Source: Paludibacteraceae bacterium
GTDB taxonomy: Bacteria; Bacteroidota; Bacteroidia; Bacteroidales; Paludibacteraceae
Reading direction: 5' to 3'
Assembly (NCBI GenBank): GCA_024401495.1
Contig: JAKSKW010000025.1
Span: 1 to 18,573 of the forward strand
DNA length: 18,573 bases
Part shown: positions 15,102 through 18,573 of the stretch, piece by piece
How the letters are laid out: each line of letters starts with the position of its first letter
Numbering within the stretch: position 1 is the stretch's first letter
Translations under genes and position numbers: made by a program
The notes under the pieces: generated by a model
Told to the model about the DNA's origin: nothing
The model's database searches: none
What the model saw: only the letters and a program-made list of their open reading frames with translations

Positions 15102-15109
15102 CAAAGTTA
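15102..15109 (-). promoter_or_regulatory. Predicted -7 element for the antitoxin-like gene
   Basis: The minus strand reads TAACTTTG, matching TAnnTTTG, 20 bp upstream of the ATG at 15081. No -33 TTTG is seen at 19-21 bp. Confidence 0.5.
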
Positions 15110-15238
15110 CTGATTAAAGATCAAATAAAAAAGGCTCTATCCTAGATAATGACTGATAAATTTTGGCAGTCGAAATTGCGTATAAAAACCAAGCATGTTT
15201 GGACAACCCATATATAGTTACCAAATTTTTTTATCTTA

Positions 15239-15271
15239 ATTGTAGCGTTTAATCTATAATTCGTACTTTTG
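15239..15271 (+). promoter_or_regulatory. Predicted promoter for the 7-TM AraC-type regulator
   Basis: ATTG at 15239-15242, a 21-bp spacer and TACTTTTG at 15264-15271. The -7 element matches TAnnTTTG; the -33 is one base off. Transcription would start near 15278, 17 nt before the ATG. Confidence 0.6.
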
Positions 15272-15294
15272 CAAGTAAATAACATTTAATAAAT

Positions 15295-16548
15295 ATGGAC
15301 ACCTACATTTCTCCGTTTGAGTATCTTGGAATATTGGTTCAAGGCGGCAACATTTTTTATTTTCTGATTAATGCCTTGTTCTTGTTCCTGGTTCTCCCTA
15401 AGTTACAACCGAAAAGAAACGAGGCGACAGCCGCCATTCACAACTCATTGGGCTGGCTGCTGGTCATCTACCTTGCCAACTATACATTATGGATTGCTCC
15501 CGAATTGCTTCAGCCCACTTGCGGTTACTATCAGATAGCAAGAGTTTATCCTGACTACAACACCTTCATGGAATATATGGACCTTGCCATTTTGCCACTT
15601 TCCATGGTGTTTGGTTCCACTGTTCTTGTGGGTAGAATGCCCAAAAGATGGCTTGGCACCGCCATCATTGTGCCTTATGTATTATATGCCTTGAACGACG
15701 TGTTTGAAGTCCTACCTTTCAAATTGTACACCTTTGCCTACATTACCACATCTGTTATGGTTTTGGCACAGTTGTTATGGTATGGCCATTTCATCAAAAA
15801 ATTCGATAAGAAACTGATGGAAAACTATTCCAATATTGACAGAAGAAGTACTCGCTGGGTGTTTTGGACTCTCGTTCCTCTGTTCTTCCTGTCAATACTT
15901 TATATACCGCTCAACATCCTTACCGATAATGATGAATATATGGTTCTTTACGACTTACTTACATTCATCTTCCTTTCAGGTATTGTAGGATGCGCTCTTT
16001 CATATAAAGTCGACGATATGACCATCGACTTGATTAAGGAGCAACTTCAGGAAATGAAACCTGAGGAGAACCAACTAATCGACCAATTTAAAGAGAATTT
16101 TGAAAAATCTGAGACTGTCACTGAGACTCCAGACACAACAGTTGACCCAGAGACTGTTACCGCAGATAGTCCAGCAAAGGATCAAAAAGAGTCTGAAAAC
16201 AATACGTCGGCAACCTCCGCCAAATTCGCAAACTTCGCGGAGATCCTCAATAAGTTGGAGGAAGATAAATTCTACTTGGATACCGAGGTCAACATTGACT
16301 GGATTTCAAGCAAGCTTGGCACCAACCGACACTATGTGTCCGACTTTCTCAACCAGGTGAAACACGTTACTTTCTACGAATACGTTAACACACTGCGTCT
16401 AGTCCATGCGGAACAACTCTTAAAAGAGGGTAAGGAAAAGGTTTCCGACATCGCCTTCATCAGTGGATTCAACAGCGACCACACTTTCCGCAGACTTTTC
16501 AAGGAAAAATATGGCTGCACTCCGTTGCAGTATCTAAAATGTGCGTGA
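15295..16548 (+). CDS. Membrane-embedded 7-TM protein with C-terminal AraC-type DNA-binding domain
   Basis: The 417-residue protein carries hydrophobic helices at about residues 11-35, 52-69, 96-113, 119-138, 144-166, 188-208 and 218-237, so seven TM segments. A polar linker of about 70 residues (245-310) rich in Glu, Thr and Ser follows. An AraC/XylS-type domain closes the protein: a first helix-turn-helix at about 333-353 (VNIDWISSKLGTNRHYVSDFLN), RLVHAEQLLKEG, and the second at about 383-402 with VSDIAFISGFNSDHTFRRLFKEKYGCTPLQYL. It should bind DNA while tethered to the inner membrane, sensing through the TM bundle. No ligand-binding domain or kinase module is visible, unlike hybrid two-component regulators. 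A terminator follows, then the micro-peptide operon on the same strand, which is a plausible target. Confidence 0.85.
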   Translation: MDTYISPFEYLGILVQGGNIFYFLINALFLFLVLPKLQPKRNEATAAIHNSLGWLLVIYLANYTLWIAPELLQPTCGYYQIARVYPDYNTFMEYMDLAILPLSMVFGSTVLVGRMPKRWLGTAIIVPYVLYALNDVFEVLPFKLYTFAYITTSVMVLAQLLWYGHFIKKFDKKLMENYSNIDRRSTRWVFWTLVPLFFLSILYIPLNILTDNDEYMVLYDLLTFIFLSGIVGCALSYKVDDMTIDLIKEQLQEMKPEENQLIDQFKENFEKSETVTETPDTTVDPETVTADSPAKDQKESENNTSATSAKFANFAEILNKLEEDKFYLDTEVNIDWISSKLGTNRHYVSDFLNQVKHVTFYEYVNTLRLVHAEQLLKEGKEKVSDIAFISGFNSDHTFRRLFKEKYGCTPLQYLKCA

Positions 16549-16577
16549 CATAAGACTGTCCATAAAACATACAAAAG

Positions 16578-16608
16578 GCATTGCATCTTTGATGCGATGC
16601 TTTTTTTT
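16578..16608 (+). terminator. Intrinsic terminator after the AraC-type regulator
   Basis: GCATTGCATC (16578-16587), loop TTT, GATGCGATGC (16591-16600; one G-U pair) and then T8. This is a classical Rho-independent terminator, 30 bp after the stop. Confidence 0.9.
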
Positions 16609-16686
16609 GTATCGTCCTATATCAACGTCTTTTTAGGAAATTTTATAATAAAGAGATTATATAGCAGATGTCTAAAAATGAGGATT

Positions 16687-16740
16687 GCAAAGGGCGGAAC
16701 GCCCTTGCCCCTCCCCCAACGCGAGGCCGTAGGCCGAGCG
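16687..16740. repeat. GC-rich island with hairpin and short repeats
   Basis: GCAAAGGGCG-GAA-CGCCCTTGC forms a strong hairpin with one bulge. It is followed by a C-rich run and GAGGCCGTAGGCCGAG, which holds a direct repeat of GGCCG. The composition is sharply unlike the AT-rich flanks. It may be a dispersed repeat element; a genome copy count would decide. Confidence 0.5.
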
Positions 16741-16825
16741 TATAAAGGAAAAGCGTGATTAGACAACTCATATATAATTTCTATAATAATACATATCTTC
16801 TTTATATACAACAATTTAACCTAAT

Positions 16826-16871
16826 GTACAAATTGTGAAAACGTACAAATTGTGAAGTTCACAAACTGTCC
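16826..16871. promoter_or_regulatory. Operator candidate: direct repeats plus an inverted third copy
   Basis: GTACAAATTGTGAA occurs exactly at 16826-16839 and 16843-16856 (17-bp period). TTCACAAACTGTCC at 16858-16871 matches the reverse complement at 11 of 14 positions. Direct repeats at about 1.5-2 helical turns are typical of AraC-type sites. They lie about 45-90 bp upstream of the -7 element at 16916, where an activator would bind. Confidence 0.55.
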
Positions 16872-16915
16872 GCACGCTTTTCCTTTTCTGTCCGACGCAC
16901 CCCAGAATCTTGCCC

Positions 16916-16923
16916 TACTTTTG
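16916..16923 (+). promoter_or_regulatory. Predicted -7 element for the micro-peptide operon
   Basis: TACTTTTG matches TAnnTTTG and is identical to the -7 elements at 1570 and 15264. No TTTG is present at -33, which fits an activator-dependent promoter. Transcription would start near 16930, leaving a leader of about 90 nt. Confidence 0.55.
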
Positions 16924-16998
16924 CAATGTCAACGGGAACAAACGACAACAACAAATCCTGAAGACAACACATTAAAAACAATAAAAAACAAAATTCAT

Positions 16999-17240
16999 TA
17001 ACAATTAAAAACTAAGCATTATGGCATCATTTATTCTCATGGTAATCGGAACAGCAGCGATCTTCTCATTCAGTTTCGCATACGTTACAATAACAGATAA
17101 GAAATAACAATTAAAAACTAAGCATTATGGCATCATTTATTCTCATGCTAATCGGAACAGCGGCGATCTTCTCATTCAGTTTCGCATACGTTACAATCTT
17201 CTCATTCAGTTTCGCATACGTTACAATAACAGATAAGAAA
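16999..17240 (+). repeat. Tandem duplication carrying two micro-peptide genes
   Basis: Unit 1 spans 16999-17104 (106 bp) and unit 2 spans 17105-17240 (136 bp). Each has the same leader (AACAATTAAAAACTAAGCATT) and coding sequence. They differ by two substitutions and by a 30-bp internal duplication in unit 2 (17166-17195 repeated at 17196-17225). The leader alone recurs a third time at 17241-17262. Confidence 0.9.
17021..17107 (+). CDS. 28-residue hydrophobic micro-peptide
   Basis: ATG GCA TCA ... AAG AAA TAA encodes MASFILMVIGTAAIFSFSFA followed by YVTITDKK. Residues 3-24 form one hydrophobic, probably transmembrane, helix rich in Phe/Ser/Ala, with a charged DKK tail. It is preceded by the shared leader ending CTAAGCATT-ATG and overlaps by 3 bp the leader of the next copy. 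I recognise no family. Near-identical duplication of both leader and reading frame, with the substitutions compatible with coding (Val to Leu, one silent Ala codon), supports real translation. It could be a small membrane protein, a signal peptide pheromone precursor or a toxin of the type I kind. Confidence 0.65.
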   Translation: MASFILMVIGTAAIFSFSFAYVTITDKK

Positions 17241-17243
17241 TAA
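17127..17243 (+). CDS. 38-residue hydrophobic micro-peptide, internally duplicated paralogue
   Basis: This is a copy of the preceding peptide gene: MASFILMLIGTAA, then the decapeptide IFSFSFAYVT twice, then ITDKK. The in-frame 30-bp duplication lengthens the hydrophobic span from about 22 to about 32 residues. That is too long for a simple helix and may alter its membrane behaviour. The same leader and start context are used. The stop overlaps the leader of the third micro-gene. The function is unknown. Confidence 0.65.
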   Translation: MASFILMLIGTAAIFSFSFAYVTIFSFSFAYVTITDKK

Positions 17244-17262
17244 CAATTAAAAACTAAGCATT

Positions 17263-17337
17263 ATGGTTACAGCAATTCTATTGTTTCTAGGAGCAGCGGC
17301 ATCAACAGGTCTAATACTACTAAATCATATTATGTAG
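17263..17337 (+). CDS. 24-residue hydrophobic micro-peptide
   Basis: The reading frame encodes MVTAILLFLGAAASTGLILL followed by NHIM and a TAG stop. It is almost wholly hydrophobic, a single predicted TM helix. It differs in sequence from the two preceding peptides but uses the same 22-bp leader ending CTAAGCATT-ATG. The shared leader and position in a row of similar genes are the evidence for coding; size alone would not be enough. The function is unknown. Confidence 0.55.
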   Translation: MVTAILLFLGAAASTGLILLNHIM

Positions 17338-17395
17338 GAAATGATCCATTAGACAGCAATCAATATTCAAAATATAATCTAAAAATTTAAGCATT

Positions 17396-17971
17396 ATGAA
17401 TACGAAATTCTTAAACATATCAGCAGTCATTTTCATAGTAGCGTCTTCTTTATTTGGTACTTCATGCACAGATTATGATGAAGGCGGTTATTATCCACTT
17501 CAGGATGAGCCAGAAAATATTCAGAAGACACTTGAAACAAGAGCTAAAATCTCAGAGGATGCAGCAGAATTCTATGATATTAAGGCAACATATAAGTATA
17601 ATGGTGTGAATGTAGAGGAAAATCTTCAGGATTTGTTTATGGATGAAAAGACCAGATATGCCTCTCAGGATCCAGAAGAGGATCTGACGATCATTTCCTT
17701 CAAGAAATATGGTTTCTCAAAAACAGTGGATAGCGACAAGGTCGGTGTGACCATCACAGCGACACCTAAGTCTGATGCCATCGCCAGAGTGGAAGCCATG
17801 CCTGACGACTCAAAGTTCATATATTTCATCGACAGCGAGACACGTGTAAACGGCAAACTTAATAACTTTTACTACAATAAGCTTGTAAAGGGATGTAACA
17901 CAATGAGCAAGGCTCAGTTCCTTCAGCATTTGAGAAACGGAGAAAAACTTATTGAGTCGCAGATTTTCTAA
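17396..17971 (+). CDS. Putative lipoprotein of unknown family
   Basis: The 191-residue protein begins MNTKFLNISAVIFIVASSLF and continues to a lipobox-like GTSC, so Cys24 is the probable lipidation site, followed by TDYDEGG. The mature part is acidic and contains KATYKYNGVNVEENLQDLF, DLTIISFKKYGFSKTV, VGVTITATPKSDAIARVEAM and a C-terminal helix region ending KLIESQIF. I recognise no domain. It would sit in the periplasm or on the outer membrane. It starts with TTAAGCATT-ATG, the same start context as the micro-peptide genes, 58 bp after the third, so it probably belongs to the same operon. It may be the partner or receptor of the small peptides; this is inference. Confidence 0.75.
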   Translation: MNTKFLNISAVIFIVASSLFGTSCTDYDEGGYYPLQDEPENIQKTLETRAKISEDAAEFYDIKATYKYNGVNVEENLQDLFMDEKTRYASQDPEEDLTIISFKKYGFSKTVDSDKVGVTITATPKSDAIARVEAMPDDSKFIYFIDSETRVNGKLNNFYYNKLVKGCNTMSKAQFLQHLRNGEKLIESQIF

Positions 17972-18021
17972 TTCATAATTTTGATAGACATACAATATTA
18001 AACAATTAAAATATAAGCGTT

Positions 18022-18168
18022 ATGAAAGCAAGGTTATACTCATTTCTATACTCCGTATTCATTTCCATGTTTGAAATGCCATCGGATACTTCATGTCACC
18101 CAAACAGAGACTCTGGAAAGGATGGACCCTCCAATCCACCAAAAGAAAAAAATAAAAATTCAGAATGA
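18022..18168 (+). CDS. 48-residue small secreted or lipoprotein-like peptide
   Basis: The reading frame from the ATG at 18022 starts MKARLYSFLYSVFISMFEM and continues PSDTSCHPNRDSG, ending in a Lys/Asn/Pro-rich polar tail. Residues 5-17 are hydrophobic but short. Cys25 in DTSC could be a lipidation site, though the signal is weak. Its start context (ATAAGCGTT-ATG, after AACAATTAAAAT) belongs to the same series as the four genes upstream. A strong terminator follows 33 bp after the stop, marking it as the last gene of the operon. No family is recognised. Confidence 0.6.
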   Translation: MKARLYSFLYSVFISMFEMPSDTSCHPNRDSGKDGPSNPPKEKNKNSE

Positions 18169-18201
18169 GGCTGTATGTTAGTCAGTAAACATCCAATATG
18201 T

Positions 18202-18231
18202 AAAAAAGCAACCTAATAAGGTTGCTTTTTT
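18202..18231 (+). terminator. Intrinsic terminator ending the micro-peptide operon
   Basis: AAAAAAGCAACCT (18202-18214), loop AATA, AGGTTGCTTTTTT (18219-18231). The 13-bp stem with A and T arms could work in both directions. Confidence 0.88.
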
Positions 18232-18573
18232 ATGTGTTTTGTTTTTAACCAGTAAGCTTACAGTATGGACAATCATTTCATCCAACATGGTTAGAAAATT
18301 TGATATAGCTTTTATCTTATATTCTTTCATCATTCATTTGTTGAGAAATCACGTCTACAAAAATAACATAGAAACTCTGTAAAACAATAAAATCAGCCCG
18401 AAGGCTGATTCTAAATCTCATCGATTCTGTCTGGTGTAAGTTGTAGTAGTCACAACTGTCCGAGGTCAGGGTTTCTAATACCCTGACAAAATAGTCCCAG
18501 AAAGACACGTCGTTCAAATCCTAAATGGAATGATCAACATGTATACTAAATCCTGTCCAAATAAATACTCTTT
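18232..18573. other. Right-end region without a supported gene
   Basis: No convincing reading frame was found in either strand. The segment at 18391-18487 carries three hairpins (18391-18410, 18439-18457, 18465-18487). The remaining flanks are AT-rich with nothing assignable. Confidence 0.6.
18391..18410 (-). terminator. UUCG-tetraloop hairpin, terminator-like on the minus strand
   Basis: On the minus strand the stem AATCAGCC / GGCTGATT closes a TTCG loop, an exceptionally stable C(UUCG)G tetraloop, and is followed by TTATTGTTTT. This would end a transcript entering from the right. The plus-strand version has a CGAA loop and no U tract. Confidence 0.55.

Larger units (their letters stand above)
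16549..17020. other. Intergenic region between regulator and micro-peptide operon
   Basis: This 472-bp gap contains the regulator's terminator, a GC-rich island (16687-16740) with a hairpin, a 14-bp inverted repeat pair (16744-16757 / 16873-16886), direct-repeat operator candidates (16826-16871) and a -7 element (16916-16923). No protein gene is supported. Confidence 0.7.

Noticed and set aside
14780..15145. Plus-strand 121-codon frame
   Set aside because: It is antisense to the antitoxin-like gene, has no ATG in a good context and shows no domain; the minus-strand frame has a -7 element and sensible composition.
16617..16814. Minus-strand 65-codon frame over the GC-rich island
   Set aside because: The coding pattern comes from the GC-rich repeat and AT-rich flanks; no start context or domain supports it.
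16999..17240. A CRISPR-like array
   Set aside because: There are only two full units, they contain open frames rather than unique spacers, and the leader copies are unequally spaced (106 and 136 bp).
18317..18517. Minus-strand 66-codon frame with a run near SCDYYNLHQTESMRF
   Set aside because: It needs a TTG start, runs through three hairpins including a terminator-like one, and has no recognisable domain; I treat the DNA as a structured element instead.
18505..18530. GTTCAAATCC, similar to a tRNA T-loop
   Set aside because: No T-stem pairing, anticodon arm or acceptor stem can be built around it.

Overview
The window reads as chromosomal DNA of a Bacteroidota bacterium, most likely a Prevotella-type member of the Bacteroidales. 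Five observations support this. Promoters match the Bacteroidota -7 element TAnnTTTG, once with a perfectly spaced -33 TTTG. Start codons follow A-rich leaders without Shine-Dalgarno sequences. Two or three secreted proteins end in type IX secretion (T9SS) type-A sorting domains. A FISUMP protein, a BspA-like leucine-rich-repeat protein and a PL11 rhamnogalacturonan lyase are present. A menaquinone gene (menD) is at the left edge. No rRNA, tRNA, CRISPR array, transposase or phage gene was found.

Left part (1-6900): menD, on the minus strand and cut by the window edge, is divergent from a four-gene plus-strand cluster. That cluster encodes a DUF975-like membrane protein, a GT-A-type glycosyltransferase, a 686-residue all-helical protein of unknown function and a DUF4112 membrane protein. 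A convergent HEAT-like gene closes the block. Two repeat classes cut across these genes. One is a 28-bp perfect palindrome between the helical and DUF4112 genes, with two decayed copies in frame inside menD. The other is an ACGAAR hexamer microsatellite in menD and in the HEAT-like gene, read in two different frames.

Middle part (7004-10475): a PepSY-like lipoprotein and a BspA-type LRR protein with a GTG start 3 bp after the preceding stop form a tight pair. They are followed by a membrane-anchored transglutaminase-like protein and a DjlA-like protein (TM, TerB-like, C-terminal J domain) whose start overlaps the preceding stop by 1 bp. The run ends at a strong hairpin.

Right-middle part (10476-15081): a 438-bp intergenic region holds a terminator, a G8 tract and a textbook Bacteroidota promoter. 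It drives a two-gene secreted-protein operon (a small sorting-domain protein and a FISUMP protein). This converges on a PL11 rhamnogalacturonan lyase through a shared bidirectional terminator. A 68-residue antitoxin-like gene follows on the minus strand, with no toxin beside it.

Right part (15295-18573): a 7-TM membrane protein carrying a C-terminal AraC-type DNA-binding domain is followed by a terminator and then by a probable operon of tiny genes. Three hydrophobic peptides of 28, 38 and 24 residues are present; the first two are tandem duplicates and the second has an internal 30-bp duplication. A 191-residue lipoprotein and a 48-residue peptide follow. All five share a TAAGCRTT-ATG start context, and a direct-repeat operator candidate lies upstream. 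This regulator plus micro-peptide locus is the best candidate here for an undescribed system. The right end holds no convincing gene but carries a structured minus-strand element with a UUCG-tetraloop terminator-like hairpin.
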